Source: Sabellastarte sp. h YS-2021
Taxonomy: Eukaryota > Annelida > Polychaeta > Sabellida > Sabellidae
NCBI GenBank assembly: GCA_964017235.1
Contig: OZ024938.1
Location: 48,272,332-48,336,331 of the forward strand
Direction of reading: 5' to 3'
Length of the DNA: 64,000 nt
Shown here: positions 11,558 to 22,400 of the stretch, one piece after another
How the letters are laid out: each line of letters opens with the position of its first letter
How positions within the stretch are numbered: position 1 is the first letter of the stretch
Translations under genes and position numbers: made by a program
Notes under the pieces: model-generated
What the model was told of the DNA's origin: nothing
Seen by the model: only the letters and a program-made list of their open reading frames with translations
Database searches by the model: none

Positions 11558-11799
11558 AGCGTTAAGAATTATGGATAAATGAGAAAGTAAAAGGAATGAA
11601 CAATGCCAAACTTTATGAGATTATAAACCTGTGAATATGCAATCTTTTATTTAAAGCTAAGCTTGATATGTTGCCAAATATCAAACATATCAAGCTTAGC
11701 TTTGAATAAAAGAACGCATATTCACATGTTTATAATATCATAAGGATTTGGGATTGTTCATTCCTTTTACTTTCTCATTTATCCATAATTCTTAACGCT
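11558..11799. repeat. Long near-perfect inverted repeat (hairpin)
   Basis: The arms are about 115 bp. The left begins AGCGTTAAGAATTATGGATA and the right ends with its complement. The arms meet at AAAGCTAAGCTTGATATGTT / AACATATCAAGCTTAGCTTT around a roughly 10-base loop near 11,673-11,682. A few mismatches and small indels lie between the arms. A transcript would fold into one long hairpin. It has no coding content and no clear target duplication. Confidence 0.9.
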
Positions 11800-12615
11800 A
11801 TCATTAGCATAACTATAATTGAAGTAAGGGGTCAATGGGTCAAGCCTGGTGTTGATGTAGGGATTTGACTAGAAAGTTTGAACTGATAAATGAGACTGTG
11901 TTTTATATTGTGGTTCTTTCAAATAAAGTCATATTGAATCTAACACAAATATATAAACCACTGTGAAGTAATATGGAAACACAAAAGGCAGTGTATCTAC
12001 TAATAGGGCAACTCTCATGTAAAATAAAACACAAAACTCACATAACAATCTGCTATGCTTATTATACTGAAAGATAAACTGGAGTACAGAAAGGACGCAT
12101 GAAGTGTGAAATGCTATTGAAACTAATACAATAAGAAAGAAAAGCTTTGATTTTTTATTGGTGTTGGCCAGATTTGGCAGTCGTACTTAGCACAGAGTTT
12201 GCACATGCTTTTTCTCCCAGGGTGTTAGTTGTGTTTATCCAACAGTCTTCATTATCCACAAGTCCAGGTTAATCAGCCAGTCACCTGTCAACCCCTCCTA
12301 TACTTTTTGTGTTCAGCATTATCGTTTGTAGTCTTCTGTTGGCTATGAGGTATTCAGTGTCAAACCGTTTCCCCAAACCTTCACTTTTAGCTACCTATAA
12401 GTGTTAATGTCCCCTTCTACTCCCTTACGAAAGATATTCACAGGTTGGACTACTACATTCTATTAAGTTATGTATAGCAGGCAAATGTTTACTGAAAGCT
12501 ATATATGTAAGACGTATCATTTCAGGAAGCAGTGGCCATACGAATATTATGAATATGGTTAATGAGAATTTAGAATTAAATGTCTAGGCTTACTGAGGAT
12601 TATACAAAATTAAAA
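11800..12615. other. Intergenic, nothing recognised
   Basis: No gene, RNA or repeat family that I can support. Confidence 0.4.
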
Positions 12616-12761
12616 ATAGGTTTCACGTCATATACAACAGCCAGGGTCATATTAGGACAAGCTCGAAGAGTGTTACGTGAGTCAAACCCACAAAGAGATG
12701 ACAGCCTGCGATACCAAGCCACTATTTAAATATAAAGCACCCACTAGGCTAATAAGGACCT
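12616..12761 (-). repeat. SINE2, old copy
   Basis: The reversed SINE2 body is recognisable: TTTCACGTCATATACAACAG, CCAGGGTCATATTAGGACAA, a worn B box GAGTCAAACC and the head CTAATAAGGACCT. About a quarter of positions differ from the copy at 7043. Confidence 0.6.
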
Positions 12762-12769
12762 TCACTTGA

Positions 12770-12870
12770 TAGGCATATGGTTACTAAAAGGTATACATGT
12801 TAAACATATGATTTCTAAGTTATGTTCGCTAAGCATATGATTTCAAAGAGTAATAAATGTCAGACATATG
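12770..12870. repeat. Short degenerate tandem repeat with CATATGATTT core
   Basis: The words GGCATATGGTT, AACATATGATTTCTAAG, AGCATATGATTTCAAAG and GACATATGATTTTAGG recur at about 30-bp intervals. Likely a decayed minisatellite. Confidence 0.4.
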
Positions 12871-13707
12871 ATTTTAGGATTGTTTATAGATCCATAATAT
12901 CAGCCATCCAAAACGATTTGTGGTGTCGAAAAAAAAATTGTAGAATGTTACAGCCATGATAATCTTGAGTTTCATTGTTATACAAATACACAACATTTCC
13001 AGCTCCCCCTCCCAAGACAGTAAGAAATAGTATGGGTTATATAATTTTTATTATTATTAAAAACATCAATGTTATTAGACATTTCATTGTATTACACACA
13101 TTATACAATTCTAACGATAATATGATGAAGTATGTCAATAAACAGACAGAAAAACAAAATAAAAGCTACTAATTCCCCGAAAGTTAACCCCTAAGTACCA
13201 AAAATTACTGAGCTCGATCGGGTGAACAAAAGCATGCTAACCCGGGAGACAAAATGTTTGACCTAATACTTTAGCCTAATAAATTTTATGACCAGTAGGC
13301 CATAACCTAATGATAATCACAACATGTCCCATATATGCGAGGACATTGTGAAATTTTGCATAAAGATATGCAACTTGAAAAACCCTGTCACTCATATGAT
13401 AAAGAGACACAGTACAGAGTTGCCCCCACCCAAATTCGACTAAATTACAACCCCAAGTTCCCTGATAGACCCAGGGGGTAACGGGTGTACAAAAATAAAT
13501 TTGCAAACCCGAAACCAAGAAAAATGAATTTCATATCATCTGTTATACTTTTCCCAGATTAAAAAGTGACAAAGCAGCCATGTTAATATATAATAATTCG
13601 CTTGAAATCATGAATACATGGCTTAAAATGAAAATGTCATGGTATTAGATGTGGTTTCACCATGAAAAATGTGAAATTTTTTGCAAAGTAAGGCGCCAAA
13701 TGCCAAA

Positions 13708-14679
13708 CTACAATGAAAGATGATGGTGGAAAGCGCGAGAAACTTGAGAAGAAGAGGAAGGAACAGACTTAATGTATCTCCAAACTGCCTGTGATGACCA
13801 GGTACCATGCTTCATTATTTCTTGCAAGGGCACACCATTGTGAAAAGCCCAAGTAGTGGCTGAACGTCTGAAGCTATGAAATATTAGATGAGGAGATACA
13901 TTAAGCAAGGCTGAAATGGACTTAAGATGCTTCCTGGCAGCAGAGTCAGCTAATGGAAGTAATTTGCCTTGACTATGAACTACAAATAATGGTGAATTTT
14001 TGGAAGCAGGGACAGTTCTGTACATGGATTTCAAAGCTGCCACAGGACAGAGGGGGGAGGAACCTAACATAGGAAGTGAAATAGTAGTGGTTTCTTTACG
14101 ATCCTGAATGGTTTTAGACCATTTAACTATGACAATGCAACCGTGGTTACCAAAAATAACATCTCCTCTAGTTAAATGCCTAGTTAAATCAAATTGAGCA
14201 GCAGAATGTGGCAAGATATTAGACAATCTCAGAAAAGAGAAAAAGCAAAAAAGATATAAAGCTTTAAACACCACTGGAAACTGCTTCTGATCGCACAATG
14301 CTACAATACTCTGCAACATATCAGTGGAGACAATTTTTGACATGGTAGGGGTGAAAACTGCATTGATTTTGAGAGATTTAATGTACAAAGGCAGTCTATG
14401 ATCTTTAAAAGAATCTGTATTTAGCCCATGAACTATAAACATGGCTCTAACTGCAGATAAGTGATTAGAGATATTAGCCTGCGAGAGACCACTCTGATAA
14501 CAGAACTCCATAAAGGAAAGCAAAACAATTGTGTTCACCTGCAATATGTGAATTTTCTGTAGTTCTAGAAATGCAAGGAACTGTGCAAACATTCGCTTGT
14601 ATTGGAGCCATGTAGCTGGTCGAAAACCTTTCTTGAGCCTTTCCAAGGCTGATGTTGCCAGCTGTGAAGCATATGGCAA
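13708..14679 (-). CDS. DIRS element 1: tyrosine recombinase
   Basis: About 323 codons. An N-terminal SAM-like DNA-binding half (RPATWLQYKRMFAQFLAF) is followed by the catalytic half. FFSFLRLSN holds the first Arg, IVKWSKT the Lys, HSFRRSATTWAF the H-x-x-R, HGTW the second His position, and VWRYI the nucleophile Tyr. It would insert the circular DNA intermediate by recombination without target duplication, as known for the family. Confidence 0.9.
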   Translation of the reverse strand: MPYASQLATSALERLKKGFRPATWLQYKRMFAQFLAFLELQKIHILQVNTIVLLSFMEFCYQSGLSQANISNHLSAVRAMFIVHGLNTDSFKDHRLPLYIKSLKINAVFTPTMSKIVSTDMLQSIVALCDQKQFPVVFKALYLFCFFSFLRLSNILPHSAAQFDLTRHLTRGDVIFGNHGCIVIVKWSKTIQDRKETTTISLPMLGSSPLCPVAALKSMYRTVPASKNSPLFVVHSQGKLLPLADSAARKHLKSISALLNVSPHLIFHSFRRSATTWAFHNGVPLQEIMKHGTWSSQAVWRYIKSVPSSSSQVSRAFHHHLSL

Positions 14680-14703
14680 TACATCTACAATACAAAGAAC
14701 ATG

Positions 14704-16197
14704 CTATATATATTCGTTTAACTGAGTGTGATTCAGATGCACTGGCATCCAATCATAATTTGGCAGGAGGGAAGATAATTTGGCAAATTGATGATCAGTA
14801 CCCTCCCACCTAGACAACAAGTCTGCTAATGTATTTTGGACCCCAGGTATATGAGTAACTGTGAGTTGTATATTAAAAATCGCAGTTAATAACCAGATAT
14901 TTCTTGCACAAGTAGCTAAGATGGGGTCACAAGCTTTACCAGAGTTGAGAACTTCAACAACCGCCATGTTGTCGCATCTAATGTCAATAATTTGATTCTT
15001 CCAAATATCTCCCCAAATTTTTAATGCTACAACTATATTCAATATTTCAAGGTGAACAATTGTATAATCTTTAAACGAAAGAGGGATTTGCAAAGCGTAG
15101 ATTTTATCAGCGAAAACTCCTCCAAAGCCAGTGAGGCATGCATCTAAGTAAACTGTATGATCTGGTTGTTTATAATCGAAAAAGGTGATTCCGTTGAACT
15201 GAAGCAAGAACGTATTGAACCAGTTAAGATCTCTGTGAAAGCCAGGACATAAATGGATGATAGATTTATTTGTATGTTCTCTTAATAACTGAAGCATTCT
15301 ATTGAGAAAAAATCTTGTGGGTTTGATGCATTTGGTAATATATAACAGGGAACCCAATAGGGACTGTAGCTGATTTTTAGTAACTTTACTTTTAGAAGCA
15401 AATTTTTGACATATACTGTGAATTTCCGATAATTTTTTCACAGGTATCTGCAATGTGCATTGAACTGTATCAATTTCAATTCCCAGGCATACAGCATTAG
15501 TTGTAGGTGGAACTAATTTAGACTGGCTGATTTCTAAACCTAATTCTTGTAACAAAGCAATAAGGGTGGTATACGAGCTTTGTATTTCGTGTGGTAGACC
15601 CGTATATATAAGATCATCAATATAGTTGCAAAGATAAGGAAAATTAAATATTTTTTTCATAATATACCGTACTGCATCCGTACACCTCTGAAAGAAGACG
15701 GAACCGTGACGAAATCCGAACGGCAGCGTACAATCAAGAAGCAGCTGATCATGTTTAAGACCTAGAAGATCTAAGTCCCCAGGATCAATCCTGATGTGTC
15801 TAAAAGCACGACTGATGTCGATTTTATAGAGAAGTGCCTCAGAACCTAACTCTTTGAGACGGTTTACCACGGTATCAAGAGAAGGGTAATTCAATTCAAA
15901 GAATGTATTCAAGTATACGTCTTTACTAACCCCATCGTTCACCGATTTTCCTTGTGGAAAACTTAAGTCAAGTATGACCCGTTTGCTGTTGGAATTAGGC
16001 TTGTCTCTAGTTAAGAAGGGAGATACGTGACAATGGAAGGGAAATTCTTGAAAAGGACCCAATATGGCCTTATATTTTTGTTCAGTTTCAATGTAAGTTT
16101 GCACGTGATCTGGAAACTTTAGAGCAGAGGAATGATTAACATAAGTGCTTTCTAAAACTTTTGATCTATCAAAATCTAAAGGAAAGCCAAATTGCAA
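14704..16197 (-). CDS. DIRS element 1: reverse transcriptase-RNase H
   Basis: About 497 codons. Reverse transcriptase motifs appear in order: RVILDLSFPQGKSVND, KIDISRAFRHIRIDP (first catalytic Asp), LPFGFRHGSVFFQ, then NYIDDLIY (catalytic Asp pair) near residue 192. A connection follows, then RNase H with VYLDACLTGFGG, HLEILNIVVAL, RCDNMAVVEVLNSG and THIPGVQNTLADLLSRW. The size and layout are those of DIRS-group polymerases. Confidence 0.9.
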   Translation of the reverse strand: MQFGFPLDFDRSKVLESTYVNHSSALKFPDHVQTYIETEQKYKAILGPFQEFPFHCHVSPFLTRDKPNSNSKRVILDLSFPQGKSVNDGVSKDVYLNTFFELNYPSLDTVVNRLKELGSEALLYKIDISRAFRHIRIDPGDLDLLGLKHDQLLLDCTLPFGFRHGSVFFQRCTDAVRYIMKKIFNFPYLCNYIDDLIYTGLPHEIQSSYTTLIALLQELGLEISQSKLVPPTTNAVCLGIEIDTVQCTLQIPVKKLSEIHSICQKFASKSKVTKNQLQSLLGSLLYITKCIKPTRFFLNRMLQLLREHTNKSIIHLCPGFHRDLNWFNTFLLQFNGITFFDYKQPDHTVYLDACLTGFGGVFADKIYALQIPLSFKDYTIVHLEILNIVVALKIWGDIWKNQIIDIRCDNMAVVEVLNSGKACDPILATCARNIWLLTAIFNIQLTVTHIPGVQNTLADLLSRWEGTDHQFAKLSSLLPNYDWMPVHLNHTQLNEYI

Positions 16198-17066
16198 GAG
16201 ATCTGTAATTTATCCCAATATTGATCTAAATACGAGTTCCAAGCCTGAATGTTAAATTGACTAGCTACAGGGATCCTAGCCCCCATAAAGTTAGGTTGTT
16301 TAGAATTTCGAACAATAGTATGGGCTTCAACAATGTTAGGAACCTGTGACCATACAATATCATCTCCTGTATAAACCATGAGGTTGTTCAGTGGTAGGAA
16401 GCCGAAGTCCTTGCCATTCTGCTGAACACAATTAACATAATCTGAGGATAAGAATTTATCCTGATAAATGTGATCAGGGATATTACGTTTGCGTTTCCTA
16501 TAAGAATTAGAAACATCATAAAGGTAGACATAGTCGTCACCACTTCTTTCCTCCACGCATGCTAAATCATGACTTGTGGAATTGCAGACACTTTGTGTGT
16601 CTATGGCTTTTGTGAAAGCAGTATTGTGTGAAGCCCTATTTGAAGAAATATCATTATGACATTGAGTAGAAATATCATTGTCAACTGGCACCAGACCCAA
16701 TTTGGCCCTAGGTCCGTTTTTATTGCCCCTGAAATTTGGAACTTGGTGCTCTGAATGATCTACAAGGCCTGACTGTTGGACTTCCTGAGGTACCTGACCC
16801 AATTTATTCCCAGTTTTGTTTTTATTGCCCCTGGAAGTTGTAGAATAAGTACCATCAGGAGTACCACTACAGCATGTAATCGTACCCAATTTTTTCCCAG
16901 TTTTGTTTTTATTGCCCTGCAAAGTTTTATAGAAACTGTCATGCTGTTCAATGAACTGCTGTGGTTGTACAACCGACTGTAAAGCTTCATATCTATTCTG
17001 CAATGGCAAAGAAAACTCTTGCACATAAGGCTGACCTTTAGGAAGTGAATTGCATTTAGAAGACAA
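16176..17066 (-). CDS. DIRS element 1: linking reading frame with GNKN repeats
   Basis: An open frame of about 296 codons between the gag-like region and the reverse transcriptase. It contains three spaced copies of a Gly-Asn-Lys-Asn...Lys-Leu-Gly peptide (QGNKNKTGKKLG, RGNKNKTGNKLG, RGNKNGPRAKLG). Its C-terminal part (YLDQYWDKLQ) resembles the stretch before the reverse transcriptase of element 2 (YLRDYWDKQL). No catalytic motif is seen and the function is unknown. Confidence 0.5.
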   Translation of the reverse strand: MSSKCNSLPKGQPYVQEFSLPLQNRYEALQSVVQPQQFIEQHDSFYKTLQGNKNKTGKKLGTITCCSGTPDGTYSTTSRGNKNKTGNKLGQVPQEVQQSGLVDHSEHQVPNFRGNKNGPRAKLGLVPVDNDISTQCHNDISSNRASHNTAFTKAIDTQSVCNSTSHDLACVEERSGDDYVYLYDVSNSYRKRKRNIPDHIYQDKFLSSDYVNCVQQNGKDFGFLPLNNLMVYTGDDIVWSQVPNIVEAHTIVRNSKQPNFMGARIPVASQFNIQAWNSYLDQYWDKLQISCNLAFL

Positions 17067-17959
17067 GACCTTACAGCTTGTGCTTGGTTTGTGGGAAATG
17101 CGTTGAGGAACGCAATCGACAGGAACGCAATGTGGGTTACTGTGTGCATTTTGAAAGGAGGTGGATGCTTCAGCATATGTTGTTTAATTTCCGGATCCGA
17201 CTCTTCCCTCATGGTACGGCCAAAACCAGCCACCCATTGAGTAACCGAAAGTTGGTCATATGAAACTCTCTCTTTGTTGAGCCCGGACAATATATATTCG
17301 TGGGGCCATTTGACCCTATTTTTTACCATGACCTCAACTTGACCGCCCCTCTGAGACTTTAATTTTTGAATAGTACCTGTTTTAGCCAGTTCAGATAGTT
17401 CTTGTAATCTTTGCTCAACTTTCGACTGAATCACAGCATCTTCCTTAAGAGAATCAAATGTGGGAAGGTTGGAGTGATGCAATTCAGACTTTGCATCTGA
17501 CTTCAAATCCGACTTAGCTGAGACCAACTTCTTTGATTTCGAAGCACCTTTGCTAGTTTTAATTTTGCTTTTATCCGATGTCTTTTTACATTCCACATTT
17601 TCTATTTTTTCAAGTCTTTTCCCAATTTTTTGCAACTGGTCCAAAATTTGTGAGTTTATCACCGACTGAACCTTGAACTGTGAAGCAATATCAATGCTAT
17701 CTGAATCTAGAGTATCCGAATGTTTTTTGCCAAGTTTTGCAGAAGTGGACTGTGTTTCATTATCCGATTCTTGTATCAAAGCGTCATAATCCACTTCACT
17801 ATCCGAACTTTCATGCACAGAATCCGACATATTTTCACTAGTATTAAGCAAAGAAGAGTTTTGATTCAATAAATCAGTTAAAAATTGATCATCATCCGCT
17901 ACTTGAATTTGCACAGGAAATTGTATTGTATCTTTCTTGTTGGACCTCAAGTTGTACAT
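16760..17959 (-). CDS. DIRS element 1: gag-like region
   Basis: An open region of about 400 codons. The N-terminal part is acidic and Ser-rich. A Lys-rich middle (KSKIKTSKGASKSKK) follows, then a conserved-looking stretch including VKWPHEYILSG and SYDQLSVTQWVAGF. The corresponding stretch in element 2 (VPWPQNHVLSG, SYDSLSTFQWMAGF) shows this is a real shared domain. Its likely role is a nucleic-acid-binding structural protein. The assignment rests on position and on the match between the two elements. Confidence 0.65.
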   Translation of the reverse strand: MYNLRSNKKDTIQFPVQIQVADDDQFLTDLLNQNSSLLNTSENMSDSVHESSDSEVDYDALIQESDNETQSTSAKLGKKHSDTLDSDSIDIASQFKVQSVINSQILDQLQKIGKRLEKIENVECKKTSDKSKIKTSKGASKSKKLVSAKSDLKSDAKSELHHSNLPTFDSLKEDAVIQSKVEQRLQELSELAKTGTIQKLKSQRGGQVEVMVKNRVKWPHEYILSGLNKERVSYDQLSVTQWVAGFGRTMREESDPEIKQHMLKHPPPFKMHTVTHIAFLSIAFLNAFPTNQAQAVRSCLLNAIHFLKVSLMCKSFLCHCRIDMKLYSRLYNHSSSLNSMTVSIKLCRAIKTKLGKNWVRLHAVVVLLMVLILQLPGAIKTKLGINWVRYLRKSNSQAL

Positions 17960-19225
17960 AACGATTCATACAAATAACATACAGTCAAAATAAAGTAAAA
18001 TATTGTTACGACTAAAATATGTAAAAGTCTTTGCTATAAAACACAATCATTCGTCATTGGAACAAAAATAATAACGGCACAACGAGTATAAATGAACAGT
18101 TGTAAATGTATATATCACAAAATACTAAAAATAAAATGACATAAAAAGAAAACCATACAGTCGCTGAATCACCACGTGTAGTATTGCACAGCATATAACT
18201 CAGTGCAGCATGTAGAAAATATGTGTGTCCTCGTTGCTTTCCAATGACAGAATGGAGGACTGAAGCCTGTAAAACAGAGAGGTCTCACGCTGGTCAGTCT
18301 TGACCAATAGCAATTATGTATGCAAATTAGGTATGATACTAAATGCAAGGACAGGGAGAGCCGAAATGAGCCCACTGCCACCCAAATGGCATTTAACAAT
18401 ATGTTTATGTTGTGTACAAGTTGAAATTTAATACAAGTTGTCCAAACTTTGTACATGTTGCAACTTGTACAAGTCAACCTGAACAAGTTGTAACTTGTAC
18501 AAGCATTTTGTACAAGTTGTAAGTTGTACAGATTTCTTGTACAAGCTGCAACTTGTACAAAATCTCAACTTGTATATAACTTGTATATTCCTCCATGTTG
18601 GTAACTTTTTTCCATAATTACTTTGACCGCACTCTTCTTCCGTATGTACATGTGGATATATCAATATTTTGATATATAGCACCCATACTCTGTGAATTTC
18701 CTTGTCTTTAAAAATAGCACATAATAACGTACAGAAGCTACATAGTATAAACCAGGGATTTTATTCACAGGAGTCTTCACCGAGAGGAAGGTGTTTTCAT
18801 TATTGTCAAAAAATTCTTTAAAATAAGTTTTCTTTACTTTGAGAATTGTTCTTTCACAGAAATAACCAAACTATTTAACTGTTCAATTGTTTAGGTATAG
18901 AGCTTTTAAAGCTTGTAAATTCTTTTAAGAACTATTGATTGTGGGTGGTTGCTTCTTTAAATAATATATAGATCGTTATAAATTTATTTTTGTGAAATGT
19001 AAAATCACTGCAAAATAAAATAAAGAAAACGAAATAATTGTTCTGTGTTTCAAAGCTAAGAAAGGATAAACATTTTTTGCTAATGTAGTCCTCGGTATAC
19101 ATCTAGCAATCAATGATCACTTAGATATAGTGTAAATCTCCTGTGAAAACCCAGCTCTAAATTGAAGAAATAGTAAATTAAGGCACTTTGTGGATATATC
19201 TACTTGTCAACTATGTGTTTTTTCA
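17960..19225. other. Flank of DIRS element 1 and upstream of the plus gene
   Basis: AT-rich noncoding sequence. 18,000-18,400 probably includes the leading end of the DIRS element. The cluster of ACTTGTACAAGT palindromes at 18,423-18,600 is listed separately. The 5' leader or promoter of the 19,270 exon should lie in the right part, but no start site is evident. Confidence 0.4.
18423..18600. repeat. Cluster of ACTTGTACAAGT-type palindromes
   Basis: ACTTGTACAAG, ACAAGTTGTAACTTGT, TTGTACAAGTTGTAAGTTG and ACAAGCTGCAACTTGTACAAA recur about every 30 bp. Each can pair with itself and with its neighbours, so the array can fold into several alternative hairpins. Confidence 0.75.
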
Positions 19226-19269
19226 GAATGTCTTTCATCAGTGGTCTGTGATTGGTTGTGAAGACAGAC

Positions 19270-19480
19270 ATGTTTGGAGGAAGCCAGGACAAGTTCGACT
19301 CCTTTTCTAATGTGCTGACAGCACCTGACCAGCCAAAGCATGGTGAAAGACCAAACTATGAGAAAGTCACATTCACCAGGATATACAACCGGAAGAGGAA
19401 TTGTGGGATTGCAACATGCATATTATTTCTTGTCATTGTGGTAGTGGCAGCCACAGTCATTCCTGTGATTTTGCTAAAAG
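19270..19480 (+). CDS. Extra first exon (cassette A): short tail and TM anchor
   Basis: 70 codons from ATG (MFGGSQDKFDSF) with tail motifs NYEKVTF and RIYNRKRN. A hydrophobic helix follows (GIATCILFLVIVVVAATVIP), ending ILLKG at the donor AAAG|GTAAAA, phase 1. The ending VILLKG resembles VVLLKG of the 27,649 exon, so the two are duplicates. A TTTTTCAG acceptor just upstream, at 19,218-19,225, suggests a leader intron. The tail is about 45 residues against about 117 in the other cassette. Confidence 0.65.
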
Positions 19481-22400
19481 GTAAAATGTAGGTGATTAAT
19501 CTTGAACTAAACTTTAATATTGAGATCTTCCTAAAAACATAAACTGCAATACACCTGATATGTATTGAATGTATGGCTTGATGTGTTTTGCAATTATATC
19601 CAACTGCAAATAAGATATTTTAATTTTCTTCTGATTGTATAGTCTACTTAATAATTAGATATTAGTTGAGTAATAGGCAAAGGAAAATGTAGGACTTAAA
19701 TATTAGTTGAGTAATAAGAAAAGGAAAATGCAGCATATCGTAGGCGATGCCTTACCTGCCTTTTATGTATGGCTTGGAATATTCTATTGCCCACCATTTA
19801 CTTTTATATTACTTAGCATTCCGGGGTTTTTCATTCCTCCCAACAACTCATATGTTAGGAGATCCTCTGCACACCTCACATGCTGTGATAAGATGGAGTT
19901 GAACTCATAGCCACATGTATGTGAAAGCCAGGTGATTTACACCTAACACGAAACCTTCAGGCTTATGAGAATGCTTGTATATTTGTACATATATACTTGT
20001 GCTGTGGTACATTAATTTTAATACTTTTAATTAAGATGACACTTCTGAAAAATCAAATGAAGAAATGAGATTGTCAACATCAGACGTATATGACCATACA
20101 GTGGCAGGAACAGTGACAACAACAGAGGAAAGTACAACCCAGAGAATACAAACCGATACTCCTGAGATAGAACCAGAGGGTACCGGAACAACCATTACTG
20201 GTATGTACATCATTGTTCCAGTCTGTGTTTTGTTTCCGATAGTTTATTGTATTGTAATTATTTAAGACTTCTTATTAATAGTGGTCGTGGATCATATTGT
20301 TACCGCACACCAGTTCGCATTCATCTGAAAAGGCCCTGTTTTTATTTGCACTGTTAAATGGTTACATATCTAGTTTGGTCGAATTGAAGTGTACAGTTTG
20401 CATGCAACATGGGAGAAAATAAGACATTCTGTTGGAACTTATAATGGTTAGTTGCTGAGGGTATGGAGGGAAACAGTGCACACCAGTTGGTCAGGATACC
20501 ACACTGAAAACCATTGGCTACGAAACTACCACCTTCCCAATTTAAGTCATAGCAGATATTTGGATGCAAGACTTTAGCTAGTGGAGACAAGTGCGTTACC
20601 ACTAGAGCACTATGAACACTTTCAACAGAGTCATGACAAATGGCAATTATTAAAGAGAAAGCAGTGGTAAAAGAACAGTAGATATTTGTTAATGAAAGCA
20701 ATCTATCAAAATTCAAAAGGGTACAGATATTACAGAGACTTTTAAAAGTTTTTTTTACGTAATGTGGGTGTTCCACCACACGACTAAGGCTCCCGATTAA
20801 GGGTTTTTGGGGGTCGGTTTGAAATATTTGCTTAGTCCCAGACCTTCTGTAAGGGTCGGTTGTGGTCGGTTGGGGCCGTGTGAAAAATCAAACATGTTTG
20901 ATATTTCACACGACTACAACCGATTCCTATTTCCCGCCGTCAACAAAATGTCCAGTCCCAGGCGTCCTCAGGCCTCCTCAGACCCAAATTTACAGAGTCG
21001 GTTGTTGTCCCAGGCGTCCTGCGACCCTTAGTCCCAGACCTCCGTAGCTTAGTCCCAGGAGGCCGGTTCTTAATCCCAGACTCAAATATGATGCGTATGA
21101 ATTTCATGCGTCTGAAAGTGAGTCGGTTGCATTAGTCCCCGGAAGCCTCAGACCGTCTGCGGTGTCCTGCGACCCAAAAATCAAGGTCTGGGACTAAGAA
21201 CCGACTAAGGGTAACCGACCCTAACCGATCCAAACCGGCCTCCCCAGGACGCCTGGGACCACGCATTTTCAGTCTGCGGCGGCCTGAGGACGCCCCAGGC
21301 GGCCTGGGACTAACAACCGATTAAGAACCGACTGTTTTCCGCGCGTTGGAAATTAAAACGAGGCAATGAGCAGGTCTGGGACTATATAAGCGACCGCGCA
21401 CACATTGTCGTTGTTACTGACTGTTTGGCTACTGAGAGACGTGTGTCACTGATTTGTAGGGGTTTTCAGTTTTTATTTTACATTTTATATACTTGAGCTT
21501 AAGGCAAATTTCACAGTTAGGAGACACATTTTACTATTTTTTTATTATTTTGTCGACTGGATCATGAGAAAAGAGAAAGGAGGGAAGAGAGGAAGGAAAA
21601 AGATGGATGAGAGGGAGAAGGAAAGTCAAGTAGAGGAGAGGAGTGAGGTTATTACAGAAGAAGGAAGTGAGAGGAGAGAGGAGGAGGAGATTCAGGAAGA
21701 TCCAGCTATTGGGGAAGCTGTGGCAGAAGAAGAAGAGAGGTGTGAGGAAGATCCGGAGTGCCATTCTTCAGCCAAAAGAGCCAGGGTGTGTGCCACTTTT
21801 ACAGACAGTGATGAAGTTTCCATTGTAGAATTCGTCAAGCTGCACCCTGAACTGTATGACAAGGAACATTCACGTTTCCACGACAGGAACAGAAGAGAGG
21901 CTCTCTGGGCAGAAATATCTGCAGAACTTAAGCTCCAGCCCTTTGATGTGAGAAGGTGGTTTGAGTCCCAGCGAACCCGTTATGGAAAGCTGTCTAAGCT
22001 CCAATCTGGCCAAGCCCCGAGGGAGATGACCAAGAGACAGTCCTGGGTCTACCAACAGATGGGTTTTCTTAAAACCCACATCAGAAGAAAGGGGGCCAAT
22101 AGAAGTTCAGGTTTTGAGGCCAGTCCAAATACCAGCAAGCAGGACGAATCACGTGGGTCAACTACTGACACAGAACACCTCGAGTCAAGTGTCCTGAGGG
22201 AGAGGAGTCAGTCCATCATTACATCAACACCCGTTTCAACTACAGACTCCAAGATTCTCGAACACTTTGAGCAGATGAGGACACTTATCTCAGGTTTTAT
22301 GCATCAGAAGTCAGACAGGCAGCCTTTCTTTGACTACGTGGCATCAGAGGCCGAAAAGATGACTCAAGAAGAATTCGAAGAATTAAAGGGCAAGATATTC

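Larger units (their letters stand above)
13708..17959 (-). mobile_element. DIRS-like (tyrosine recombinase) retrotransposon, element 1
   Basis: On the minus strand the order is gag-like region, a linking reading frame, reverse transcriptase-RNase H, then tyrosine recombinase, which is the DIRS order of YR retrotransposons. There is no integrase, protease or envelope. I found no methyltransferase domain, which some DIRS members carry. The coordinates cover the coding core. Terminal repeats must lie in the flanks (about 13.2-13.7 and 18.0-18.4 kb) but I could not match them. The main domains are open and the element looks nearly whole, so it is probably fairly young. It sits between the two divergent host genes. 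Confidence 0.85.

Noticed and set aside
12901-13560. Open frames at 12,975-13,172 and 13,276-13,518
   Set aside because: Short, no domains, no link to the DIRS element or host genes.
13200-18400. Methyltransferase gene and terminal repeats of DIRS element 1
   Set aside because: Looked for because some DIRS members have them. No methyltransferase motif and no matching end repeats could be seen by eye.
20354-20779. 141-codon minus-strand open frame
   Set aside because: It lies over an old SINE1 copy and the Harbinger border, so it is accidental.
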